Source: an uncultured Mollicutes bacterium
GTDB lineage: Bacteria > Bacillota_I > Bacilli_A > RFN20 > CAG-826
Assembly (NCBI GenBank): GCA_945935945.1
Contig: CAMESA010000008.1
Location: 1-24,897, forward strand
DNA length: 24,897 nt
Direction: 5' to 3'
Notes under the pieces: generated by a model
The model's input: the letters and a program-made list of their open reading frames with translations, nothing else
Databases searched by the model: none
What the model was told of the DNA's origin: nothing
Made by a program: the position numbers and the translations under genes
Part shown: positions 6,592-13,181 of the stretch, one piece after another
Layout: each line of letters starts with the position of its first letter
Position numbering within the stretch: the stretch's first letter is position 1

Positions 6592-7884
6592 ATGCAAATT
6601 AAAATGGTTGCAACTGGAATCGGAATGATAGCAATTGCTCCACATGTCGCAGCTTTAACAATTGCACCACCAATCACACCAATTGTCTTACTTGTCGGTG
6701 GTGCTGCTGCAATTTGGGCAGGTTGCACTACTGATACTGATGATACAATCGAAATAACGAACAATCTACTTAAAGAATTAAAGATTAAAAACTCAGAAGA
6801 TCAATATGCTTATGTGAAATACAGTAACACGTATGAAAATTATCGAATTCATAAACTAGAACTTCCTAGAGGTTGTAATATTGAAGACATTAAAAAGAAA
6901 CTATTAGTATTTGAGAATGCTTTTAAGAATGATGTAGAACTTTTAAATTATGAACAAAATTACATGCTTAAAATTTACACTGGACGATTGAAAAGTTTAA
7001 AACACTATCCATTTGAAATTAATCCAATCGAAGACACTGAAAAATTGCAAATCACTATTGGTCATTCACTTGATGGAATTGTTACTTATAATCTTACAGA
7101 CGGATTACCAAACGTATTGATTGGAGCTACTGCAAATGCAGGTAAAGGGGTTATTTGGAATTCTATTGTTATTCAAGCAATGGAAAACTACCCACCTGAT
7201 AGACTTCAAATTATCATTATGGATAATAAGGGTGGTGTTGATGCTGACGTATTTCAAGGATGTGAACATGTAATAGGAATTACGAACAATGTCTATGAAT
7301 GTGTTAATAAAATTAATGAAATTAGAAATATGTTAGAAGAACGACTCACTTTATTAAAAGATAATCATTGTCGTAACATCAAAGAATATAATAAAAAGTT
7401 TAAAGATCAAAAACTACCGTTTATCATTGCTGTACTTGACGAGTTTTACCCATTCTTAGCCTTATCAAATAAAAAAGCAGTATTTGAAACACTGGCAGAT
7501 ATTTTATCACGATGTAGAGCAGTAGGAATTCATTTCATTATGGCTACACAACGTCCAACGGATGATATTATTTCAACACAAATCACAGCAAATGTCGGAA
7601 TTAGAATTGGATTAAGAACAGCTAGTGAACGTGAGAGCATTAACGTTATCGGAATTCCTGATTTAGCTCATATTCCTGCCGAATCAAAAGGTAAGGGAAT
7701 TTGTATGTGTGATAAAAAAATTAAATTCCAATGTTACTATTTACCTGAACATTTGATTGCAAAGTATTGTAAGAAACATAAAAAAACACCAGTTATTGAA
7801 GCTGAAACTGTTAAAGAAGAAAAAGAACAGTTAACTGAACCGATGCGTGAAGTCTATGATCTCAGAGGAGGATTGAGAGAATGA
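6592..7884 (+). CDS. FtsK/SpoIIIE-family ATPase with aberrant Walker A (FtsK-2)
   Basis: A 430-aa paralogue of the protein at 87-1580 with a hydrophobic N terminus (about residues 5-45, probably two membrane helices). The order of motor motifs is the same, and Walker B is VLDE (D283, E284), followed by IMATQRPTDD. The Walker A is unusual: GATANAGKG (178-186), with glycine where the family has Ser/Thr after the lysine, the residue that normally coordinates magnesium. ATG at 6592 is chosen because AGGTGA (6581-6586) is correctly spaced. GTG at 6583 lies inside that site. Its stop overlaps the next gene in ATGA. By context it is the motor partner of the replication-relaxation protein. Confidence 0.8.
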   Translation: MQIKMVATGIGMIAIAPHVAALTIAPPITPIVLLVGGAAAIWAGCTTDTDDTIEITNNLLKELKIKNSEDQYAYVKYSNTYENYRIHKLELPRGCNIEDIKKKLLVFENAFKNDVELLNYEQNYMLKIYTGRLKSLKHYPFEINPIEDTEKLQITIGHSLDGIVTYNLTDGLPNVLIGATANAGKGVIWNSIVIQAMENYPPDRLQIIIMDNKGGVDADVFQGCEHVIGITNNVYECVNKINEIRNMLEERLTLLKDNHCRNIKEYNKKFKDQKLPFIIAVLDEFYPFLALSNKKAVFETLADILSRCRAVGIHFIMATQRPTDDIISTQITANVGIRIGLRTASERESINVIGIPDLAHIPAESKGKGICMCDKKIKFQCYYLPEHLIAKYCKKHKKTPVIEAETVKEEKEQLTEPMREVYDLRGGLRE

Positions 7885-8498
7885 TTTTAACGGAGAGAGA
7901 TAGAAAATTTATATACTTTATTGAAAACACCAATTTAATTTTTACTAATCAACAAATTGCAGATATTTTCTATCCTGCAGGAAATCCTAAAAGCAGTTAT
8001 ATGATTGCCAACAAACGTTTAAGAAAAATGATACAAGGCAAATATATTAAAAAAATTGGTGGTAAGTTTGGCGAACGTGACATTTACTATTGCGATAAAA
8101 AGCCGAAAACATTTGAGCATAAACTAACCATGTCTGAATTCCTAGCTAAAATGTCCACGAATGGATTTAAGATTATTGACGTAGACATAGAATACAAAGG
8201 ATTTGAAGAAGAATACCATTTAAGACCAGACATGCGTATTATCACCGAATATTATAATGAAAAATACGTCATTATTGTTGAAGTAGATATTACAAAAGAA
8301 TTCTCAAACATGGACAAATACAATCGTTTAGTTGATAATATTCGTAAAGGTCAACACCGTGATTGCATTCCTTATCCGTATTTAATCGTGTCAGTATGTA
8401 ATCGAAAACCACAAGTCACAGGATCATGTAATCCATTGCACATCAAAAAAGATTTATCAGATTTTTCTAAATTTGTTTGGGCTTTTGCTAAAAAATAG
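7881..8498 (+). CDS. Replication-relaxation (Replic_Relax-like) protein
   Basis: A 205-aa protein resembling the replication-relaxation family, which is found next to FtsK-like genes on Gram-positive plasmids and integrative elements and has been linked to plasmid replication and DNA relaxation. The N-terminal 65 residues look like a winged helix (LTERDRKFIYFIE through a second helix with NKRLRKM). The C-terminal part has a nuclease-like core with acidic residues in RPDMRII and IIVEVDIT. The start overlaps the FtsK-2 stop in ATGA, so translation is coupled. It may nick or recognise a site in the structured region 6341-6580, which is inference. No HUH or tyrosine-relaxase motif is visible. Confidence 0.65.
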   Translation: MILTERDRKFIYFIENTNLIFTNQQIADIFYPAGNPKSSYMIANKRLRKMIQGKYIKKIGGKFGERDIYYCDKKPKTFEHKLTMSEFLAKMSTNGFKIIDVDIEYKGFEEEYHLRPDMRIITEYYNEKYVIIVEVDITKEFSNMDKYNRLVDNIRKGQHRDCIPYPYLIVSVCNRKPQVTGSCNPLHIKKDLSDFSKFVWAFAKK

Positions 8499-8564
8499 AA
8501 TAGTAAAATGAGAATTAAGTATAATTCATCTGTCTACTAAATATTCTTAGAAGGAGATTGAGTT

Positions 8565-9092
8565 ATGCTTAATTTTAATATTCATTACTTAAATTCAGAT
8601 GTGCCAAAATTAGAAGCATTTAACGGGAACTGGATTGATTTACGTTGTATCGAATTAAAAGTTACACGTGCCGAAACTGGTGAAGTTGAAACTTACACTG
8701 GTGATTGGGAAACTGTAACCTATGAAAAAGGTGACGTTTTATTTGTTAATTTTGGATTTTCATTAGATATGACTGATACTGTAACAGGTGAAGATTATGT
8801 TGCCAATATTTATCCACGCAGTAGTTTATTTAAGAATTTTGGACTAATCTTAACAAACCATGTTGGATGTATCGACAACTCTTATAAAGGAACAACTGAC
8901 TACTGGCGAGGAATGCTTGTAGCTATGCGCTCAGGTGAAGTAAGTAAATATGATCGCTTATGTCAGTTTGAAATTAAGAAACCACAACCAAAAATCACAC
9001 TTCATGAAGTTGATGATTTAGGAAACGTTGCACGTGATGGATATGGCCAATCGGGACTAGGAAGAAAAGATGGAAAACGAAAAATGGGTTAA
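8565..9092 (+). CDS. dut: dUTPase / dCTP deaminase-fold nucleotide hydrolase
   Basis: A 175-aa trimeric dUTPase-superfamily protein that should hydrolyse dUTP to dUMP and keep uracil out of DNA. The five motifs can be traced: NGNWIDLRC (motif 1, divergent), YPRSSLFKNFG (2), NHVGCIDNSYKG with the catalytic Asp (3), DRLCQFEI (4) and RDGYGQSGLG (5, usually GFGSTG). It is somewhat longer than the usual 140-150 aa because of an insertion near residues 35-50. The Shine-Dalgarno AGAAGGAG is 8 nt upstream. The last 23 nt are shared with the HNH gene. The C terminus after motif 5 (RKDGKRKMG) may derive from that overlap. Confidence 0.75.
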   Translation: MLNFNIHYLNSDVPKLEAFNGNWIDLRCIELKVTRAETGEVETYTGDWETVTYEKGDVLFVNFGFSLDMTDTVTGEDYVANIYPRSSLFKNFGLILTNHVGCIDNSYKGTTDYWRGMLVAMRSGEVSKYDRLCQFEIKKPQPKITLHEVDDLGNVARDGYGQSGLGRKDGKRKMG

Positions 9093-9633
9093 GATCGACA
9101 ACTTTGATTACTATATTAGTAATTATGGCAATGTCAAAAATAAAGACGGTAAACTTAGGAAGCTAAAAATGGATAGGTACGGCTATTTAACTATTGGACT
9201 TTGGAAAAACGGCAAAGCGAAATATTTTACTGTTCATAGATTAGTTGCTATTCATTTTATTGAAAATCCAGAAAATAAACCACAAGTAAATCATATTGAC
9301 GAAAACAAAACCAATAATTATTATGCTAATTTAGAGTGGGTTACTGTTAAAGAAAATATTAATCATGGAACACGAAACGCCAGAGTGAGAGAAGCTGAGA
9401 CGGGGAGTAAAAATCATGCGTCAAGAGAGGTCGTTGGAATAAATATAGAAACGAATGAAATCAAAGAATATAAGTTTATTTCAGAATCTAAAAAAGATGG
9501 ATTTTGTAGTACTTCTATAACTGAATGTTGTCAATATAACCATAATCCAGAAGAATATGTAAAAAGAAGGAAGTGGAGAAGATTGATGCACAAGGGTTAT
9601 AGATGGTTTTACAAAGAAGATTTTAAGGGATAG
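9070..9633 (+). CDS. Free-standing HNH homing endonuclease (NUMOD4-HNH-NUMOD1)
   Basis: A 187-aa homing nuclease of the type found in and near phage group I introns (I-HmuI-like). An N-terminal NUMOD4 element covers about residues 6-24 (WVKIDNFDYYISNYGNV). The HNH core carries H56, N74-H75 and N87. A NUMOD1-like DNA-binding segment lies at about 117-155 (VVGINIETNEIKEY onward), with a short basic tail. It starts inside the dUTPase gene with AGGAAG as ribosome binding site and ends in a terminator. It is not inside a recognisable intron. The two ORF-less group I introns in this window are possible trans clients, which is inference. Confidence 0.85.
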   Translation: MENEKWVKIDNFDYYISNYGNVKNKDGKLRKLKMDRYGYLTIGLWKNGKAKYFTVHRLVAIHFIENPENKPQVNHIDENKTNNYYANLEWVTVKENINHGTRNARVREAETGSKNHASREVVGINIETNEIKEYKFISESKKDGFCSTSITECCQYNHNPEEYVKRRKWRRLMHKGYRWFYKEDFKG

Positions 9634-9652
9634 TTCGCTATCTCTTTTTTTT
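9627..9652 (+). terminator. Terminator of the dUTPase-HNH unit
   Basis: GGGATAG (9627-9633) pairs with CTATCTC (9638-9644) around a UUCG tetraloop, followed by T8. The stem includes the HNH stop codon. Confidence 0.9.
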
Positions 9653-9677
9653 ATATTTTGGAATGTATATTGTTTTA

Positions 9678-10142
9678 TTAAAGTTTAAGCTCTAGTTTAA
9701 CACGTTTCCACGTTTCTTGTGCCTTATAAACTTTTCTAAGTTCCTCTAGTGACCAAAAAGGTTTATCCTCTCTACAAGGAATAGAAATATTGTTTATTAA
9801 CCACTCACGTTCTTGCTCATCTTGAACGCTATTTTTACATTCAATTTTTTTACTTGCTTGTAAATTGCTATACTTATAAAACTCCCTAACATCATCTTCA
9901 TCATTCAACTTTAACGCTTCCCACTTTCTAACTTCTTTAAGACAGAACTGTGCTAAACTACTTGGATTTATTTTGTTTGCATATTCAGAGACAGCGTATG
10001 TCATAAGGTTTAAATTAATATTAGTGTTATTACTCATAACATCATACATTCCATTAAACACTTCATTTTTATATCTGCTATCGTTTGCAACTTTAATAAA
10101 CTTGTCGGTTAACATAATTGAAGTTTGTGTTGCGAAATCCAT
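9678..10142 (-). CDS. Unknown protein in the rep operon
   Basis: A 154-aa, mostly helical, charged protein translated leftward. Its ATG overlaps the rep stop codon as TAATG, with GGAGGTG about 9 nt upstream inside rep, so it is translationally coupled to the initiator. I see no catalytic motif. The C-terminal part is rich in W, K and E (REDKPFWSLEELRKVY). Placement directly after a plasmid initiator suggests a role in replication or copy control, such as helicase loading, but the sequence does not show this. It ends near 9678, convergent with the HNH gene and close to its terminator. Confidence 0.7.
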   Translation of the reverse strand: MDFATQTSIMLTDKFIKVANDSRYKNEVFNGMYDVMSNNTNINLNLMTYAVSEYANKINPSSLAQFCLKEVRKWEALKLNDEDDVREFYKYSNLQASKKIECKNSVQDEQEREWLINNISIPCREDKPFWSLEELRKVYKAQETWKRVKLELKL

Positions 10143-10984
10143 TATAAGACACCTCCATTAGATTGTTGTTTTAAAAGTTCCGCTTGTAACCGTTTCAGAT
10201 GCTCAATTTTTTTAAGGTCTTCATCTGTGAGAGAGCGTTTAGGCTTTTCTGGCGCATAAAAATTATTCCAACCATCACCATTTTCTTGCTGAGTTTTCAA
10301 CCAATCAGGAACTAATTCTTGACGAACAACACGATTACCACCACATTTACTATTAAAACCATTTTCAAAAGTAGACACTAAATACTTTGTAGACTTAATA
10401 GGTTGTTTTTTGCTAATGACGGTCTTATTATAAACATAATTAATACAAGCAATAACTTCATCTTTACCAAATTTTTCCTCTAAATCCTGAATAACTGTGT
10501 CTGCCTGTAAATTTAATTTCTCTTGTAACGCTGTTTTGACCTCATTTGATACGTTAACCGCTTTTGAAGCGTTAACATTATCCTCTTGTTGCTTAGGTTT
10601 AACTGCTTCAACCACCTTATTAACCATCTTTTTAGCTGCTTTCTTAGCTTCACGAATAGGATTTTTAAGAGGAGTTAATTTTTCAGGAATATTTAAATAC
10701 ATTTTATTAACTTGACGCTTAAATTGACGAACAGTTTTCACTAATCCCGACTCTTCTAATTGTCGAATAGCATTACGGATTGTTCTATCTTCACAATCTA
10801 AATCCCATGCCATTTCTTTCTGACCATATTTAACGTAAGTTCCATTTTCATCTGAGTAGCCATTTTTTACAGATGATTGGTAACGATCAAGTAATAAATT
10901 AAATACTTCAACAGCACGTCTTGATAAATGTTTATATTCTTCAGTTTTTCGTAAATTGTAATTTTTAGTGTATTGTAAAATCAT
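10142..10984 (-). CDS. repA: RepA_N-family plasmid replication initiator
   Basis: A 280-aa initiator for theta replication. The N-terminal winged-helix domain (about residues 1-95) matches the RepA_N pattern: YKHLSRRAVEVFNLLLDR, then KNGYSDENGTYVKYGQKEM, then a helix-turn-helix ending RNAIRQLEESGLV. The middle is Lys/Ala-rich and variable. The C-terminal region (about 150-280) has a host-specific domain and a charged coiled-coil tail. RepA_N proteins often carry the origin within the coding sequence. Its ribosome binding site (mRNA UAGAGGGU, 10989-10996) can be paired off by an upstream leader element. A putative antisense RNA overlaps the leader, as known for RepA_N plasmids such as pSK41. 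It belongs with plasmid maintenance functions, not with the phage-like replication operon on the other strand. Confidence 0.85.
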   Translation of the reverse strand: MILQYTKNYNLRKTEEYKHLSRRAVEVFNLLLDRYQSSVKNGYSDENGTYVKYGQKEMAWDLDCEDRTIRNAIRQLEESGLVKTVRQFKRQVNKMYLNIPEKLTPLKNPIREAKKAAKKMVNKVVEAVKPKQQEDNVNASKAVNVSNEVKTALQEKLNLQADTVIQDLEEKFGKDEVIACINYVYNKTVISKKQPIKSTKYLVSTFENGFNSKCGGNRVVRQELVPDWLKTQQENGDGWNNFYAPEKPKRSLTDEDLKKIEHLKRLQAELLKQQSNGGVL

Positions 10985-10988
10985 AAAA

Positions 10989-11119
10989 ACCCTCTATTTT
11001 CTTTGTAAATTTGAATTACTTAAAAAATTAGAGAGTTTCTGTATGAAATATTATAAAAAAGTACCTAAAAGTGTTGATATATTTTAAAGTATTGGTTATA
11101 ATAAGCTCATACAGAAACT
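10989..11119 (-). promoter_or_regulatory. rep mRNA leader with RBS-sequestering and alternative long-range pairing
   Basis: In the minus-strand mRNA, ACUCUCUA (11036-11029) is exactly complementary, with one G-U pair, to UAGAGGGU (10996-10989), which contains the rep Shine-Dalgarno. Overlapping the first element, a 13-nt arm (11034-11046) is a perfect inverted repeat of 11107-11119. The two pairings compete. If the long-range stem forms the RBS is freed, and if the upstream arm is masked the RBS can be hidden. This is a direct base-pairing observation. The regulatory reading is inference from RepA_N precedents. Confidence 0.65.
11074..11102 (+). promoter_or_regulatory. Strong promoter for the antisense RNA
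   Basis: TTGATA (11074-11079), exactly 17 bp, TATAAT (11097-11102), reading rightward, against rep. This is one of the best sigma-A promoters in the window and no protein gene follows it. Confidence 0.8.
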
Positions 11120-11178
11120 ATTTTTTTGTTTTTAAACGGCACTTTCAACTTTGGCGAGATGGAGTGTCGTTTTTAATT
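11109..11178 (+). ncRNA. Candidate antisense RNA (RNAI-like) controlling rep
   Basis: From the promoter at 11074-11102 the expected start is about 11109. A 9-bp terminator hairpin follows, AACGGCACT (11135-11143) with AGTGTCGTT (11163-11171), then a T-run, giving an RNA of about 70 nt. It is complementary to the rep leader, and its 5' end covers most of the upstream arm (11107-11119) of the long-range stem. Binding would leave the downstream arm free to hide the rep ribosome binding site. The design matches copy-control antisense RNAs of RepA_N plasmids. Confidence 0.7.
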
Positions 11179-11219
11179 TTTTAAAGTTAATTCATGAGTA
11201 AAATAATACATGATGATTT

Positions 11220-11249
11220 TAGACTTGTAAACAATGGAGTCTATTTTTT
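11220..11249 (+). terminator. Hairpin with T-run in the rep upstream region
   Basis: TAGACT and AGTCTA arms around a 12-nt loop, followed by T8 on the plus strand. In the rep mRNA the same sequence would be a leader hairpin. It may be a terminator for rightward read-through or part of leader structure. Confidence 0.5.
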
Positions 11250-11267
11250 TTGTATTTTTTTAACATA

Positions 11268-11296
11268 TTATGTATAAAATTAAAATTTCTTGTTCA
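11268..11296 (-). promoter_or_regulatory. Possible rep promoter
   Basis: On the minus strand TGAACA (11296-11291), 17-bp spacer, CATAAT (11273-11268). Moderate match. A start near 11261 would give a leader of about 275 nt that spans the antisense RNA. Confidence 0.4.
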
Positions 11297-11356
11297 GAAT
11301 TTATTGTTTTTGCTTAAATTTATCAGTTTAAAAAATAATTTGTCGATTTTTGTATA

Positions 11357-11404
11357 CAGTAACGACATTCCGTATCTTGTGGATAATGTTGTTACTGTTT
11401 TTTT
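11357..11404 (+). promoter_or_regulatory. 13-bp hairpin with T-run whose loop holds a perfect DnaA box
   Basis: CAGTAACGACATT (11357-11369) pairs fully (one G-U) with AATGTTGTTACTG (11385-11397) and is followed by T7, a terminator form. The loop and first stem bases contain TGTGGATAA (11378-11386), the reverse complement of the consensus DnaA box TTATCCACA. The flanks are very AT-rich. This is the best origin candidate outside the rep gene. The stretch 11405-11520 is AT-rich with no gene I can support. Confidence 0.6.
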
Positions 11405-11524
11405 ATTATGTCTAAAAATCAAAAATAAATTATATTATCTCAATCAACAAAATTCTTTTATTAATGATTGATAGATAGTATAGTTGTTTAATTAGAAAAG
11501 AAGTAAGTATGATTATATATAGTA

Positions 11525-11623
11525 CGGAAATAAATTTCCTCACATGAAAATTATGAACGGAAAATAGTTTCCTCACATGAGAGTTATGTAAGGAAATAAA
11601 TTTCCTCACATGAAAATGGTGCT
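11525..11623. repeat. Three 33-bp direct repeats with internal dyads
   Basis: Three tandem units start at 11525, 11558 and 11591, period exactly 33 bp. Each has a dyad of the form GGAAATAAATTTCC (the middle copy is GGAAAATAGTTTCC) followed by CTCACATGA. A 33-bp period is close to three helical turns, so a protein bound to each dyad would sit on the same face. They lie between the rep control region and the SSB operon. They may be operators of the operon or initiator iterons. Confidence 0.85.
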
Positions 11624-11624
11624 G

Positions 11625-11650
11625 AGAGTGTAAAATAACACTCTTTTTTA
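11625..11650 (+). terminator. Terminator or attenuator before the SSB operon
   Basis: AGAGTGT (11625-11631) pairs with ACACTCT (11638-11644), followed by T6. It insulates the operon from transcription crossing the repeats. Confidence 0.75.
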
Positions 11651-11679
11651 TTTTTTAGAACATAAATAATCCGTCTCAG

Positions 11680-11685
11680 TATAAT
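11680..11685 (+). promoter_or_regulatory. -10 element of the SSB operon
   Basis: TATAAT at 11680-11685, 34 nt before the start codon. No good -35 is visible (the best is TTAGAA at 19-bp spacing), so activation from the 33-bp repeats is possible. Confidence 0.45.
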
Positions 11686-11718
11686 ACATCCGATAAAAAA
11701 TGAAGGGAGTTCTATACT

Positions 11719-12804
11719 GTGGCTCAATATAAACAAGTCAAATCTTTCTCTTTTACAGGGAAATTAATTTTTAAAGAAGAAAATTTATTAAAAACAAAAG
11801 ATGGAAGTTCATGGCGCAGATTACAATTCGGAATTACTGACGGTGTGACAACACAATACGTTGAAGTTTCTGAATTCGGTGCAGGACGTGATTTTGAAAC
11901 ACAAGTTAATAAGGCTTCAGGTGATGGATTTGAAAAAGAAATCATTTCATGGTCAGATCGTCACAATCCAAAAGTAGTTGAAAAAGTTGCAGGTTTCCGT
12001 CAATTAACTTTAAATTTAGGTTCTGATAAAGAAACAAAACAAACTTTCATTCATCAACACGATTTTATTGAAGCGTTTATGACTGCTGTACAACAAGGTC
12101 AATTAACAAGTACAAAATTTGTTGATGGTAAACCTACTGGTGGATCAACAGTGTATGTTTCAGGTCAAATTAAATTCAATTTATATGATGGAAAAGTAAC
12201 ACCTGTATTCCAGGTACAAAACTTTATGACTACAACAGCAGAAAAATATAACTTTAATGGTGGATTAACTGTTGTATTCGCTCCTAATGCAATTGAAGAT
12301 GATGAAGAAAATAAAAAATTATACATCAATTGCCATGTACAAGATTTCTACAAAGAGCAAGGTGCTGAAAAAGGTAAAAATACCATGATGAAACAAGTCT
12401 TAGTATTACCTTATGGCGATATGGAAAAAGGTGAAGCCTATCGCACAACTCTTAAAAAATACATGGAAATTGAAGAAGGTTATAAATCAATCTACTTCGG
12501 TGTGAAATTCTTCAAAGGTGCTGAAGAAGTTAAAGATTTCAAACCAACACCAGAACAATTAGAACTTGTTGAAATGGGATTATTAACTATGGAAGAAGTT
12601 GAAAAACAATCTGGTGTAGTTGGAAAAATGAAAACTGAATTACGCATTGCAGGTGTAAATACAAAAGGTATTTATTCAAAAATCGTAGCAGATACACCAT
12701 TCTTACCTTCTGATTTCGGTGTCGCAACTAATGATGAAATCAACTTATTTGATGATGGATCAAATGGAGATTTCTTCTTAGATGATGAAGAATTACCATT
12801 TTAA
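11719..12804 (+). CDS. ssb: Phage-type single-stranded DNA-binding protein
   Basis: A 361-aa protein with a GTG start and a GAAGGGAG ribosome binding site. The C terminus is strongly acidic and ends DDEELPF, closely matching the conserved SSB tip (DDDIPF-like) that recruits partner replication proteins. The N-terminal part (about 1-130) contains beta-rich segments (FSFTGKLIFK, SSWRRLQFGITD) compatible with an OB fold, and a second such region lies at about 130-190. It is about twice the length of bacterial SSB. Codons are more uniform (GAA, AAA) than elsewhere, suggesting high expression. It heads the replication operon and is followed after 15 nt by the Sak4-like ATPase, the usual annealing and recombination partner. 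The function is inferred from the tail and neighbours. Confidence 0.65.
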   Translation: MAQYKQVKSFSFTGKLIFKEENLLKTKDGSSWRRLQFGITDGVTTQYVEVSEFGAGRDFETQVNKASGDGFEKEIISWSDRHNPKVVEKVAGFRQLTLNLGSDKETKQTFIHQHDFIEAFMTAVQQGQLTSTKFVDGKPTGGSTVYVSGQIKFNLYDGKVTPVFQVQNFMTTTAEKYNFNGGLTVVFAPNAIEDDEENKKLYINCHVQDFYKEQGAEKGKNTMMKQVLVLPYGDMEKGEAYRTTLKKYMEIEEGYKSIYFGVKFFKGAEEVKDFKPTPEQLELVEMGLLTMEEVEKQSGVVGKMKTELRIAGVNTKGIYSKIVADTPFLPSDFGVATNDEINLFDDGSNGDFFLDDEELPF

Positions 12805-12819
12805 TAGGAGGAATGACTA

Positions 12820-12900
12820 ATGGCTATTGGAAAAAAGAATAAAGTACGTGCAGATTTAAGTAATTATTCAGTGCTATTTAACGGAATTGCAGGAATTGGT
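12820..12900 (+). CDS. Sak4-like ATPase, exon 1 (27 codons)
   Basis: ATG at 12820 with AGGAGG 8 nt upstream encodes 27 residues ending in FNGIAGIG, the first half of a Walker A motif. Read straight on, the frame gives GKVLPS and a stop inside the intron. Joined to 13182 it gives GIAGIGKTTLFFD, a perfect P-loop. Exon 1 is therefore real although it is too short for usual gene calling. Confidence 0.85.
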
Positions 12901-13181
12901 AAAGTTTTGCCGTCTTAGTCGGTAACGATTAGGATTATCAGAGGGCGAAATCGGTGAACCCTAAGTCATTTGATATGGGAATACCGAGGTAATTAACTAG
13001 ATAACGCAAGGCTAGTTGACACCGTAGAGCGTAAATGGTGAATAAATATAATCCATTCAAGAGCGTCCTCCATCCTACGGGATGAAAATGTACGCCAAGC
13101 TGAGTATGAACTGACATACTGATGAAAATGAGGGAAACTTCCAGAGCATAGGATAAAAAGCCTATGGTTAATAACAATCTG
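12901..13181 (+). ncRNA. Group I intron, 281 nt, subgroup IA-like, no ORF
   Basis: Pairings read from the sequence: P1 exon UUGGU (12896-12900) with GCCG (12909-12912), U-G at the splice site; P3 GAGGGCG (12941-12947) with CGUCCUC (13064-13070); P4 UCGGU (12951-12955) with ACCGA (12983-12987); P5 CCC (12959-12961) with GGG (12977-12979); P6 AACUAG (12995-13000) with CUAGUU (13012-13017); P7 GCGUA (13029-13033) with UACGC (13091-13095); P8 CAUCC-UACG-GGAUG (13071-13084); P9 AGUAUG (13103-13108) with CAUACU (13115-13120). The terminal G is 13181. An extra hairpin sits between P7 and P3 strands (AAUGG with CCAUU). Splicing restores the P-loop frame. Confidence 0.92.

Noticed and set aside
11250..11471. 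73-aa reading frame in the rep upstream region
   Set aside because: It crosses the DnaA-box hairpin and a T-run terminator, has poly-F/L/K composition and no ribosome binding site. It reads like AT-rich non-coding DNA.
11525..11623. CRISPR array (three regular repeats)
   Set aside because: The repeats are contiguous 33-bp units with no distinct spacers and no cas genes nearby. The Cas4-like gene belongs to the replication operon.
12938..13177. 79-aa minus-strand reading frame in the first intron
   Set aside because: Antisense to paired intron helices, with no ribosome binding site or recognisable motif. The intron appears ORF-less.
13164..13181. ATG 13164 as start of the Sak4-like protein
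   Set aside because: It lies in the 3' end of the group I intron. The protein before KTTLF lacks the first half of the P-loop, which exon 1 at 12820 supplies.
12901..13181. Group II intron as alternative explanation of the first insertion
   Set aside because: No domain V-like hairpin or GUGYG start is seen, whereas P3, P4, P6, P7 and P8 of a group I core pair fully.
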